From assembly GCF_002252705.1 (NCBI RefSeq), contig NZ_NQLA01000005.1, positions 62,001 through 126,000 on the forward strand: a stretch of DNA of 64,000 nucleotides, given 5' to 3'. Shown here piece by piece: positions 38,168 through 45,600 of the stretch. The notes beneath the pieces were generated by a model, which was not told where the DNA came from, searched no databases, and worked only from the letters and a program-made list of their open reading frames with translations. Origin of the DNA: Vulcanococcus limneticus LL (GTDB lineage: Bacteria; Cyanobacteriota; Cyanobacteriia; PCC-6307; Cyanobiaceae). Position 1 is the first letter of the stretch. Every line of letters starts with the position of its first letter. Position numbers and translations under genes: made by a program.

Positions 38168-40039
38168 TCAAGCATGGGCTTGGTGGGTGGTTTGGCTCTG
38201 CTGCTGCCAAAGCTGCTGGTAGAGCCCACCCTCAGCCAGCAGGCTGCTGTGGCTGCCCCGCTGCACCACTCGGCCCGCCTCCAGCACCAGGATCTGATCA
38301 GCCCGCACGATCGTGCTCAGCCGGTGGGCGATCACCAGCACCGTGTGGTTGTGCTCAAAGCGCTCAATCGCCTCCTGCACCAGCCGTTCGCTCTGGCTAT
38401 CGAGGGCGCTGGTGGCCTCATCAAGGATCAGCAGCTCCGGATCCCTCAGGATCGCCCTCGCCAGGCTCAAGCGCTGCCGTTGCCCGCCGCTGAGGCGGTA
38501 GCCCCGCTCTCCCACCAGGGTGTCGTAGCTCTGCGGCAGGCTCTCGATGAACCCCGCTGCCTGGGCCGCCTGGCAGGCGGCCTGAATCTGGGCAAGTTTG
38601 GCCCCTGGTGTGCCGAAGGCAATGTTCTCGGCGATGGTGGCGTTGAACAGAAACGTGTCCTGGCTCACCACCCCCAGCCGTTGCTGCCAGCTGCTGAGCT
38701 CCAGCTGCTCCAGGGGTGTGTCGTCGATCCAGATCTCCCCGGCAGTAGGTGCATAGAGACCGGTGAGCAGGTCGGCGATCGAGCTCTTGCCCGCTCCACT
38801 GGGGCCCACTAACGCCAGCATCTGGCCTTTGGGCATGGTGAAGGAGATGTCGCTCAAAGATGGGAGGAGCTCGGGGGCGTAGCGCAGGCCCACACCTTCG
38901 AAGCGAATCTGGAGCTGCAGCTGCCGGAAGGGGATGCCGCCTTGGCGGCGGAACTGCTTGCCTGCCGGCGAGAGGAGCTGGTTGAGCCGAGCCAGCCGGC
39001 CACTGTTGTCGGCCAGCTGATTGACGTTAGAAGCCACACCACTCAAGCGCACGTTCAGCCGCTGCAACGCCAGCACGAAGGTGACCAAGCTGGGCAGCAC
39101 GCCAGTACTGCGCCCACCCAGCAGCAGCAGGCTCAGCCCCGCAATCACGGCAATCGCCAGGATCGGCAGAAAGCTGGAAAAGGGCCCCACCACGGCTAAC
39201 CGCCGCACCTGGCCGCGCAGCTGCCGTTCCAGCTCGCCCATACGGCTGCGCAGGTGCTGATCGGCCCCGTCCAGCTGGCCGCTGCTGTGCAGCAAGCGCA
39301 GGCCCTGGAAGTCTTCCGTGATCCGGCTGCTGATTGCCACCTGGGCCTGGCTGACCGCCTCGGAGCCGGCCCGGATCCGCGGCAGCAGCTGCTTCTGCAG
39401 CATGGTGATCAGCCCACCCATCACCAGCACCGCCAGCAGCAGCCAGGGCGAGATGCCCACCAGCACCGACAGGTAGGTGGCGATCAGCAGCACCCCCACC
39501 AGCAGCTGGCTGCCCATCTCAATCTGCAAGCGGATGGCCTCTGGCCCCTGGCCGGCGTAATCGGTGAGGTCGCCCACCTTGTAGCCACTGGCGCAGGGAA
39601 AACTGAAGCTCAGCACCTGGCTATGAATGAGCGCGGTAACCAGCGCTCTGCAGCGAGCGGCGAAACAGCCCACACTCACCAAGATGAGAAAGCGAGTGAG
39701 GCTCTGCAGGGCCTGCAGCAACACCGCCAGCGCCAGCAGGCTCGCGAATACGCCTGTGGCCGGCAACCCGTTCAACCAGTTCGCCGCCGCCGGCAAGCGG
39801 CTCAAGATCGGATTGCTTGCCCAGTTAAACGGCGTACCCGCCGGCGCCGACAGCACTTGCACCGCCAGAAACACCACCGCCAAAGTGGCCCCTTCCGTGA
39901 AGGCCTCCACCAAGCTGCTGCCCAAGTTTAGAACGATCAGCCGCCACTGCTGCCGTGCTGTGCTGCGGATCAGTTGGGCGGCCGGCTCCTGGCTGAGGAG
40001 GCTCTGCAGCGACCTCTGCAAGCGGGGCGTCAGGCGCAT
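38168..40039 (-). CDS. ABC exporter, fused membrane and ATPase domains (MsbA/HetA-like)
   Basis: About 623 residues from the ATG at 40039; a longer reading to 40240 runs through a dispersed repeat and is rejected. Six transmembrane helices in the first 340 residues (including VEAFTEGATLAVVFLAVQVL, VFASLLALAVLLQALQSL, LLVGVLLIATYLSVLVGI). NBD: Walker A LVGPSGAGKSS, Q-loop GVVSQDTFLFNATIAENIAFG, signature YRLSGGQRQRLSLARAIL, Walker B LLILDEATSALDS, H-loop VIAHRLSTIVRADQI. Cyanobacterial relatives such as HetA and HgdB-partner exporters move glycolipid or polysaccharide precursors. It may flip the lipid-linked repeat unit, replacing the broken PglK-like gene. Host-like GC. Confidence 0.92.
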   Translation of the reverse strand: MRLTPRLQRSLQSLLSQEPAAQLIRSTARQQWRLIVLNLGSSLVEAFTEGATLAVVFLAVQVLSAPAGTPFNWASNPILSRLPAAANWLNGLPATGVFASLLALAVLLQALQSLTRFLILVSVGCFAARCRALVTALIHSQVLSFSFPCASGYKVGDLTDYAGQGPEAIRLQIEMGSQLLVGVLLIATYLSVLVGISPWLLLAVLVMGGLITMLQKQLLPRIRAGSEAVSQAQVAISSRITEDFQGLRLLHSSGQLDGADQHLRSRMGELERQLRGQVRRLAVVGPFSSFLPILAIAVIAGLSLLLLGGRSTGVLPSLVTFVLALQRLNVRLSGVASNVNQLADNSGRLARLNQLLSPAGKQFRRQGGIPFRQLQLQIRFEGVGLRYAPELLPSLSDISFTMPKGQMLALVGPSGAGKSSIADLLTGLYAPTAGEIWIDDTPLEQLELSSWQQRLGVVSQDTFLFNATIAENIAFGTPGAKLAQIQAACQAAQAAGFIESLPQSYDTLVGERGYRLSGGQRQRLSLARAILRDPELLILDEATSALDSQSERLVQEAIERFEHNHTVLVIAHRLSTIVRADQILVLEAGRVVQRGSHSSLLAEGGLYQQLWQQQSQTTHQAHA

Positions 40040-40433
40040 GAAGGTGGGGCTGGTCAAGAGTTTGGGGGTTGCAGATCGTGCGGGGGCTGGTGGGGCCGGG
40101 AGTTGCTGGGTGGTGGTGGCACCGGGGTTCGTTCCGGCTGGGCTGCCTGGGGGCTCAGAGGCAAGCCAACGGCCATAACCCTTTTCGCGTTTGCACAACC
40201 TGGTCCTGTTCAGCCTGTACAGACTCCTGCACAGTTGCAAATCAGGTATGGCGGGCTAGGTGTAGCGAATCAGCAGTCGGAAGATGGATCGGTCGTTGAC
40301 CTCATGACTTCCAGTCCCCGCATGAGGCCCTTGGGGCTGGGGGGCTCAGAGGAGTGCCAGTTCAACCAAGTTGGCGGATCACGACGACGCAATCGCCCAT
40401 GCAGGGGGGTCATGAAGGAAGAGAAAGGGTGGG
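40040..40433. other. Intergenic region with dispersed repeat and a hairpin
   Basis: 394 bases without a supported gene. It contains one copy of the dispersed repeat (about 40068-40160) and a 7-bp-stem hairpin (40300-40306 with 40321-40327). The remainder is unremarkable. It should hold the promoter of the ABC exporter, read leftward, but no convincing -35/-10 pair is visible. Confidence 0.5.
40068..40160. repeat. Dispersed repeat, copy 1
   Basis: Contains GTTCGTTCCGGCTGGG followed by GCCTGGGGGCTCAG. Copies with the same core (GTTCCGGCTGGGACGCCTGG) occur near 43490, 44670 and, diverged, near 47490. All are in intergenic DNA within 40-48 kb, all with the same orientation relative to the window. 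Copies 1 and 3 also share a G-rich lead containing GCAG(A/G)TCGTG about 55-60 bases upstream of the core. Confidence 0.7.
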
Positions 40434-40904
40434 TCAGCCCAGTCGTTGATCCAGCTGGAAGGGCTCCTGGTGCACCAGCGCCACCTGGGCCATGGCCGGA
40501 TGCAGGGGATTGAGCAGCAGGTTGCGGGCCTGGGGCACCACCACCGAAGGCAGCAGCAGGCCCAGCGGCTCTCCTGCCCGCAGCCAGTCGCCGCCAAACG
40601 CGGCGCTGGCCTGGCGATGCGGGATGGCGTTCCAGCCCTCCGGCAGGGCCGTGGGATCGGCTTCGGCGATGAGGCCCGCTGTGTCTGGCACGTCATAGCC
40701 ACACAGAATCAGCGGGGCGCTGAGTACACCGTTGAGGTGCACCAACACCTCCAGCACGGTGATTTCGGCTGTCATCCCCAGGTACACCGCCCGCTGCCCG
40801 GGTTGGTTCCAGCGCTGGCCATCGCGGGCCGCCCCCTGGCCCGTGAGATCACCGGCGTAGCGGGCCTTGCTCAGCCGCCAGGCTCGAATTGCTCCCTCGC
40901 TCAC
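40434..40904 (-). CDS. RES-domain toxin
   Basis: 156 residues from a GTG at 40904 that overlaps the antitoxin stop (GTGA). RES family features: AWRLSKARYAGDLTGQGAARDGQRWNQPGQRAVYLGMTAEITVLEVLVHL, with the conserved Arg, Tyr and Glu of the R-E-S trio, and a later Ser in LLPSVVVPQARNLLLNPLHP. RES toxins degrade or ADP-ribosylate with NAD+, depleting NAD. Apparently intact and paired with the upstream Xre/MbcA-like antitoxin. Confidence 0.9.
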   Translation of the reverse strand: MSEGAIRAWRLSKARYAGDLTGQGAARDGQRWNQPGQRAVYLGMTAEITVLEVLVHLNGVLSAPLILCGYDVPDTAGLIAEADPTALPEGWNAIPHRQASAAFGGDWLRAGEPLGLLLPSVVVPQARNLLLNPLHPAMAQVALVHQEPFQLDQRLG

Positions 40905-41368
40905 ACCGGTGCGCCCTGCTCCAGGGCCTGCAGCAGCCGCCGCACCTGGCCCGCGCCGATCGCGGTGCGGCAGTGCTGCAGTGGGCTTGCTTGATGGAGC
41001 AGCGGGTGGGGTGCCTTGAGCCAGGCCTCGGTGCTGGCGGGCTGCTCAAACACGCCGTAGGCCAGGCTGATCACCTCCACCAGGCGGTCCAGCCGCTCGG
41101 AGGCGACCAGATCCAGGGCCGCCTGCTCGCGGCTGCGGCGGGCCATCGTGGCCTCCGAGAGGGCCAGCAATGGCTCCAGGTCTGCCGGCTTGAGATGCAG
41201 ATGCTGCCGCAGGGCCGCCAGCCAGCTGCTGCTCCAGCCCTGCTCAATCGCTGCCAAGCGCTGCTGCTCGTCCAGGGCGCCGAGCTCGGCAGCGCGTTGC
41301 CAGAAGAACTGATTCAGGTCAGCGTCCTGGGCTGCATCAAGCGCGGGGACGGGGATCGCAGACGTCAA
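40901..41368 (-). CDS. MbcA/ParS/Xre-type antitoxin (DUF2384)
   Basis: 155 residues. N-terminal helical DNA-binding part (RQHLHLKPADLEPLLALSEATMARRSREQAAL) and C-terminal DUF2384 toxin-binding part (SERLDRLVEVISLAYGVFEQPASTEAWLKAPHPLL, RRLLQALEQG). This architecture is that of antitoxins for RES toxins. Overlaps its toxin by 4 bp. An 84-bp gap separates it from the second RES gene upstream, so the modules are tandem and co-directional but separately promoted or a single transcript. Confidence 0.9.
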   Translation of the reverse strand: MTSAIPVPALDAAQDADLNQFFWQRAAELGALDEQQRLAAIEQGWSSSWLAALRQHLHLKPADLEPLLALSEATMARRSREQAALDLVASERLDRLVEVISLAYGVFEQPASTEAWLKAPHPLLHQASPLQHCRTAIGAGQVRRLLQALEQGAPV

Positions 41369-41452
41369 AGACTGAGCGCTCCGGTTGCTGTCATTTGAAG
41401 CGATACTAGCCCCAAATGACGTAGTCGGATGAGACGCGGCTGGGCTTGCTCA

Positions 41453-42181
41453 TCAGCTCGCTACAGGATCAGGCCAGCGGCCTTCCACCAGGAACTGCTC
41501 CCGCAGGAGCGTGACCACCTGGCTCAGGCCAAACGAGGCCAAGGTCACCCCATCGGGGCGGATCTCCAGCGCCCAGTCCTGAAGGTCGAACGGGGTGCTG
41601 GCAAACGCTGCTGGGGTGAGCACCCCCACGCAGGGAGGCTCCAACGGGGCACGGGCTGAGGGCACTTCGAAGGCTTCCACATCGAGCTGGCGCATCTGTT
41701 TTCCCAGAGCCTGGCTGGCTTGATAGCTGCACCGATCGGTCACCGCCGCCAGGTCTGCGGCGCTCAGGCAGTGCTGCAGTTGCAGGCCGCGCTGCACATC
41801 AATCTCTACTTGAAACGACGTTTGCTCGCGCTGTATCACCTTGCCCGCCGGCAGGGGTGAACCCTCCAGAAACCGCAGGGCATGGAAGGCCCGCTCGGCC
41901 AACACGGTGCCCAGGCCCCTGGCGCCATAGAACAGCTCCCGCTGGTCGGCTGCCGTGAAGCGCGAGCCGCTGCGCAAGGGCGGATAGCGAAAGGGGGTGG
42001 TGAGCAGCCGGTGCTGCCCCGGCGGGGCCGGCGGCTTCACCGTGTCGATCAGGGCCTCAAGCCGGGCCTGATCCTGCAGCGAATCGGTCCAGCGTTCGCT
42101 GGCCTGGTAGCCCTGGCGGTCGGTGATGCGCACCACCGCGCCCGCCAGCGGCTGGAGATAGGCCTCAAGCACGCATGGCAT
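41453..42181 (-). CDS. RES-domain toxin, second and longer type
   Basis: 242 residues. Read: GYQASERWTDSLQDQARLEALID, then TTPFRYPPLRSGSRFTAADQRELFYGARGLGTVLAERAFHALRFL, holding the RES Arg, Tyr and Glu, then ALGKQMRQLDVEAFEVPSARA with the Ser. It is about 85 residues longer than the neighbouring RES protein, with little direct similarity, so it is not a simple duplication. Its start overlaps the antitoxin end by 17 bp. Presumed NAD+-consuming toxin. Confidence 0.85.
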   Translation of the reverse strand: MPCVLEAYLQPLAGAVVRITDRQGYQASERWTDSLQDQARLEALIDTVKPPAPPGQHRLLTTPFRYPPLRSGSRFTAADQRELFYGARGLGTVLAERAFHALRFLEGSPLPAGKVIQREQTSFQVEIDVQRGLQLQHCLSAADLAAVTDRCSYQASQALGKQMRQLDVEAFEVPSARAPLEPPCVGVLTPAAFASTPFDLQDWALEIRPDGVTLASFGLSQVVTLLREQFLVEGRWPDPVAS

Positions 42182-42530
42182 CGAGATAGGCCGCCACCCG
42201 CGCCAGGCCCTCCACCGAGGCCAGCAACTGGCGTGGCGCCTGCTCGCCCAGGTGGTGATTGGGCTGCTCCAGCCAGTGGCGCATCAGCTCCGGATCGGAG
42301 CCCATCAGGGCATCCAGGCTGCGCATCACCCGCAGAAACAGCAGCCCCAGCTGCCCCTCCTTGCTCTGGGGCGGCAGCCCGCTGCGCTCCAGGCTGGTGC
42401 GGTGCCGGCCCACGATCTCCCCCAACTCCTCCTTGGACAGGCCCACCTCAGAGGCTGCCCGCAGGCAGGCCTCGGCGATGAGGCGCGCATCCGCGGCTGA
42501 GGCATCCTGCCGCCGCTCCAGAACGGGCAT
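42165..42530 (-). CDS. MbcA/ParS/Xre-type antitoxin, second type
   Basis: 121 residues. Xre-like helices: DARLIAEACLRAASEVGLSKEELGEIVGRHRTSLERSG. DUF2384-like part: LLFLRVMRSLDALMGSDPELMRHWLEQPNHHLGEQAPRQLLAS, with the typical W...P...L.G..P segment. Shorter than and dissimilar to the antitoxin at 40901. It should neutralise the RES protein encoded downstream (17-bp overlap). Confidence 0.87.
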   Translation of the reverse strand: MPVLERRQDASAADARLIAEACLRAASEVGLSKEELGEIVGRHRTSLERSGLPPQSKEGQLGLLFLRVMRSLDALMGSDPELMRHWLEQPNHHLGEQAPRQLLASVEGLARVAAYLDAMRA

Positions 42531-42604
42531 ATCAAATTTGGTGCATGTGGTCAGATCTTAGGGGTTTTCGAGCAAAAGCACCGAGACGGTCGGGGTGGGT
42601 CCGC

Positions 42605-43456
42605 TTAGATCACATCCGCAAAGCGCTTCTCCATCCGCCGGAACTGGCCGATCCCCGTAACAAGCAGCAGCGCCACGATCGCCATCGACAACCAGAACCC
42701 CGCCGGGTTGATCGCCGCGCCTCGGCCGATGATCGCCCAGCGAAAACCCTCGATCACACCCACCATCGGGTTGAGTGCATAGAGCAGCTGCCACTTGGCC
42801 GGCACGATCGCGCTGGAGAAGCCCACCGGGCTCACATACAGGCCGAACTGCACCAGAAACGGCACCACATAGCGGAAGTCGCGGTATTGCACAGTCAGGC
42901 TGGCCAGCCACAGCCCGGCGCCCATACTGGCTGCAAAGGCCACCGCCACCCACAGCGGCAGGGTGAGCAGCCGCCAGCTGGGCCACCACTGATACCAGAG
43001 CATCAGTCCGGCCAGGATCACAAACGAGATCAGGAAGTCCACAAAGCTGGTGATCACCGCCGCCGCCGGCACGATCAACCGCGGGAAGTACACCTTGGTG
43101 AGCAGGTTGCTATTGGCAATCAGGCTGTCGGAGCAGCTGCTCAGCGCCGTGCTGAAGAACTGCCAGGGCAGCATCGCGGCAAACACCAGCACCGCATAGG
43201 GCGCATCACCCTCCGTGGGCAGCTTGGCCAGCCGGCCAGAGATCACCGTGAACACAAGCATCGTGAGGAACGGCCGGATCAGCGCCCAGGCCACGCCGAT
43301 GACGGTCTGCTTGTAGCGCACGGCGATGTCGCGCCAGGCCAGGATCGCGAACAGCTCCCGGTAGCGCCACAGGTCTTTCCTTTACTGCTTCTCGATCCGG
43401 TTGGGCTCGAGCACCAGCCACTGGTTGGCGGGGTCGCGGGTGCGGGTGGCGGGCAT
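42605..43456 (-). pseudogene. Polysaccharide ABC-2 export permease (Wzm-like) with an in-frame stop
   Basis: From the ATG at 43456 the frame gives 24 residues (WLVLEPNRIEKQ) then TAA at 43384-43382, then continues in the same frame with KDLWRYRELFAILAWRDIAVRYKQTVIGVAWALIRP, the standard N-terminus of KpsM/Wzm permeases. The rest has six transmembrane segments and ends GQFRRMEKRFADVI. A single change (for example TAT to TAA) explains the break. Translation might restart at the GTG at 43321, giving a 238-residue protein lacking the cytoplasmic helix that contacts the ATPase. No Wzt-type ATPase lies anywhere in the window. Read-through, restart and sequencing error remain possible. Confidence 0.85.
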
Positions 43457-43469
43457 CACGGAACTGGTG

Positions 43470-43530
43470 GGGTGGCGGAGGCACCGGGGTTTGTTCCGGC
43501 TGGGACGCCTGGCGGCTCAGGGGGGAGCCC
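43470..43530. repeat. Dispersed repeat, copy 2
   Basis: Core TTGTTCCGGCTGGGACGCC followed by TGGCGGCTCAGGGG, preceded by GGCACCGGGG as in copy 1. Lies upstream of the Wzm-like gene, between it and the Rpn-like gene. Confidence 0.75.
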
Positions 43531-43603
43531 CTCCAAGGCGCTTAGGACTGTGGCCGTTGGGCACACCAGATGTGTTGCTGGGGCGGGTGGCCGGCAACAA
43601 AAA

Positions 43604-43628
43604 GCCCCGCTGCCGGAGGCAGCGGGGC
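43604..43628 (-). terminator. Intrinsic terminator of the Rpn-like gene
   Basis: A perfect 11-bp GC-rich stem (GCCCCGCTGCC) with a three-base loop, followed on the minus strand by TTTTTGTTG. It starts 23 bp after the stop of the gene at 43651. A textbook rho-independent terminator for leftward transcription. Confidence 0.92.
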
Positions 43629-43650
43629 AGGGGCCTCAGGCGTTGGTGGT

Positions 43651-44553
43651 TCAGGCGTTGGCGGCCAGCCAGGCGGCCAGGTCGGCCGGGCCATGGAAGT
43701 CGAGCAGGGCGTCGGCCAGGGCTTCCAATTGCTCCAGCGGCAGGGCCTGGATCTGGGCGGTGATGGCGTCGCTGAGGGGGCCGCAGCGGCGGTTGAGTTG
43801 GCGGAGTGTAACAGCCGCTTCGCCTTCCTGGCGGCCCTCCTGTCGGCCCTCCTGGCGGCCCTCGGCAAGCCAGTCCTGAACGGCGCGGGTGTGGCGGATT
43901 TCTTCGCGGGGGATGCCGGCAATCACCATGATTTGCTCCTCGGTGAGTTCAGGAAACCGTTGCACCAGCATAGGCAGCACAACCGTGTCTAGATCAGGCC
44001 GCCTGGCCAGAATCTGCTGACTGCTGGCCGCCAGCTCGCTCTCTGGGCGCACCGGCAAGGTGAGCAAGTTGAGCAGGGGGTCGAGATCTGGCTGCTGGCT
44101 CAGCTCCTCCAGGCTGATCCAGTGCACCTCCTGCAAGAGCACCTTCAGGAGTCTGGGCAGCTTGGTGGGGCCGAGGCCGATCCGCTTGTGAGGCGTGATC
44201 AGCACAACTTCCAGGTGTTCCAGCTGTGGGTGCCGCTGCAGAAAGCGGTAGCTCTGCGCCGCCAGGCGGTGGTGGAAGCCTGGATCCGGGTGCATCTGCA
44301 CCTCCAGCAGCACCACAGGGAAGTCGGCGCAGCCGATTTCAGCGCAGCCGGTGCTTTGGCGGGGCCACAAAACACCATCGAGGCGGTGGCTCAGCTCTTT
44401 AATCTCCAGTGCCTCAAAGCGGTAGAGGCGATCGCCGGGGGCTGTCGGGTCAAGTCCCAGTGCGGTGGCGGCGGTGGCTGAGCCGGGCAGCAGTGAGCGG
44501 ATCAGATCGGGGGCGCTCTGGAAGACGCGGTAGTACCAGCGGTCGGTGTTCAA
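43651..44553 (-). CDS. Rpn/DUF2887-like PD-(D/E)XK nuclease-family protein
   Basis: 300 residues. N-terminus DRWYYRVFQSAPDLIRSLL, then FEALEIKELSHRLDGVLWP and CADFPVVLLEVQMHPDPGFHHRLAAQSYRFLQ: the ExQ-type nuclease motif of transposase-like PD-(D/E)XK proteins common and multicopy in cyanobacteria. Mid-protein EGRQEGRQEGRQEG is a fourfold peptide repeat, encoded by a direct DNA repeat near 43840. The C-terminus (LRQLNRRCGPLSDAITAQIQALPLEQLEALADALLDF) matches DUF4351. Related Rpn proteins stimulate recombination. It has its own terminator. Confidence 0.87.
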   Translation of the reverse strand: MNTDRWYYRVFQSAPDLIRSLLPGSATAATALGLDPTAPGDRLYRFEALEIKELSHRLDGVLWPRQSTGCAEIGCADFPVVLLEVQMHPDPGFHHRLAAQSYRFLQRHPQLEHLEVVLITPHKRIGLGPTKLPRLLKVLLQEVHWISLEELSQQPDLDPLLNLLTLPVRPESELAASSQQILARRPDLDTVVLPMLVQRFPELTEEQIMVIAGIPREEIRHTRAVQDWLAEGRQEGRQEGRQEGEAAVTLRQLNRRCGPLSDAITAQIQALPLEQLEALADALLDFHGPADLAAWLAANA

Positions 44554-44599
44554 TGGCAGCGGGCGCTGGCTGGCGAAAAGGTAGCCGCGGCGTGGGGTT

Positions 44600-44700
44600 G
44601 GGGCTGCAGGTCGTGAGGGGGCTTGGTGTGCGTGGAGCCTCGTTGGTGGCAGGAGGCTGAGTGGCTTGTTCCGGCTGGGACGCCTGGCGGTTCAGGGGGA
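44600..44700. repeat. Dispersed repeat, copy 3
   Basis: Core TTGTTCCGGCTGGGACGCC followed by TGGCGGTTCAGGGGG at 44667-44700, with an upstream part resembling copy 1 (GGGGCTGCAGGTCGTGAGGGGGC). It lies just 5' of the hicA remnant. Confidence 0.72.
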
Positions 44701-44719
44701 AGCTCTCCAGATCAGGTTC

Positions 44720-44830
44720 ACGTCCGCAAGCCGTGCCGCGAGTTCAAGCATCTGATCCGGCCCGGCGGGGTTCCGGTGGCGGTAAAGCCCAGTGCGCAGC
44801 ATTGAAAAGCAGTCTGGAGCTCTCTTTCGA
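44720..44830 (+). pseudogene. hicA remnant with a 23-bp deletion
   Basis: Aligning with the intact hicA at 47618 shows REFKHLIRPGGVPVAVKPS against RQFKHPIQTGRVTVAGKPS. The next 23 bases of the intact gene are missing between AAGCCCAGT and GCGCAGCATT, which puts a TGA in frame after AQH. The 5' half is also missing and is replaced by dispersed repeat. HicA is a small dsRBD-like mRNA nuclease; this copy is inactive. Confidence 0.85.
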
Positions 44831-45039
44831 TGAAGGTCACCGTCGCCGTGGTGATTGAACCGGCTGGCACCGGCTTTTCGGCCTACGTGCCCGACCTGCC
44901 GGGGTGTGTGGCCGCTGCCTCCAGCCGCGAGGCCGTGCTGGTCGAGATTCGAGCCGCCATCCAGTTCCACCTGGAGGGCCTGGAGATGGTGAGCGTGCAG
45001 GGAGGAAGCGCTCCAAAGAGCCCTAGCATGAAGGCATGA
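44830..45039 (+). CDS. HicB-type antitoxin (orphaned copy)
   Basis: 69 residues: VTVAVVIEPAGTGFSAYVPDLPGCVAAASSREAVLVEIRAAIQFHLEGL, the partial RNase-H-like HicB fold. The last 18 residues (EMVSVQGGSAPKSPSMKA) diverge. Nearly identical through its first 55 residues to HicB at 47815. Since its hicA partner is broken it has no local toxin, but it could cross-neutralise the intact HicA 2.8 kb away. Confidence 0.85.
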   Translation: MKVTVAVVIEPAGTGFSAYVPDLPGCVAAASSREAVLVEIRAAIQFHLEGLEMVSVQGGSAPKSPSMKA

Positions 45040-45052
45040 AAACCAGGGCAGC

Positions 45053-45307
45053 ATGAAAACCGTCAAGCAGATTGGGGCCAGCGGCCAGATCTCTTTGGGC
45101 AAGGAGTTCGCTGGTCGCACCGTGGTGGTCGACAGCCGCGAGCCCGGGGTCTGGGTGATCAAAACGGCCCAGACCATCCCCGACAGCGAGCTCTGGCTGC
45201 ATCAACCGGAATCCGCGGCTCGTCTCGATCGGGCCATGGCTGCCATGGATCAGCCTCCTATCTCCGCGGATCTCGACGCCCTGGAGCAGCACCTGGGGAT
45301 GTTGTGA
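45053..45307 (+). CDS. AbrB-like antitoxin of a type II module
   Basis: 84 residues. N-terminus MKTVKQIGASGQISLGKEFAGRTVVVD resembles a swapped-hairpin AbrB strand pattern; the C-terminus (SAARLDRAMAAMDQPPISADLDALEQHLGML) is helical. Its stop overlaps the GTG of the next gene (GTGA), as expected for antitoxin before toxin. Family assignment is by context plus weak sequence pattern. It starts 13 bp after the orphan hicB. Confidence 0.72.
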   Translation: MKTVKQIGASGQISLGKEFAGRTVVVDSREPGVWVIKTAQTIPDSELWLHQPESAARLDRAMAAMDQPPISADLDALEQHLGML

Positions 45308-45594
45308 TTCGGCTCGACCTCAACAACCCGGAGTTTCAGGCCAATCTGCTGGCCTTGGAAAAGTCAGAGGCCTGGGCCGTGCTCAAGACCCTGCGCCTGC
45401 TTCAGGCGATGAGCTGGGAGCAGCTGCAAGGCAGCAAGGGGCTGCGCTGGGAGCTGATCCAGAGCCGCCAGGGCTCTGCGGGTGAACGGCTGTATTCCCT
45501 GACGATCAGCCGCAGCTGCCGAGCTGTGGCCTGGCGCGATGGCTCCTGGCTGAGGTTGCTCTCGCTCCACCCCGATCACGACTCGGCCTATTGA
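45304..45594 (+). CDS. RelE-superfamily-like toxin
   Basis: 96 residues from a GTG at 45304. Pattern: LDLNNPEFQANLLALEKSEAWAVLKTLRLLQAMSWEQLQGSKGLRWELIQSR, then RLYSLTISRSCRAVAWRDGSWLRLLSLHPDHDSAY. The final strand with R-A-V-A-W-R-D-G-x-W-L-R-L-L-S-L-H-P is typical of RelE/YoeB-like ribosome-dependent or free mRNA interferases. Translationally coupled to the antitoxin upstream. Intact by length. Confidence 0.78.
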   Translation: MIRLDLNNPEFQANLLALEKSEAWAVLKTLRLLQAMSWEQLQGSKGLRWELIQSRQGSAGERLYSLTISRSCRAVAWRDGSWLRLLSLHPDHDSAY

Positions 45595-45600
45595 TCGGGA

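Noticed and set aside
38168-40240. Longer N-terminus for the ABC exporter
   Set aside because: The extra 67 codons cover the dispersed repeat and give Pro/Ala-rich text; the ATG at 40039 precedes the first helix at a normal distance.
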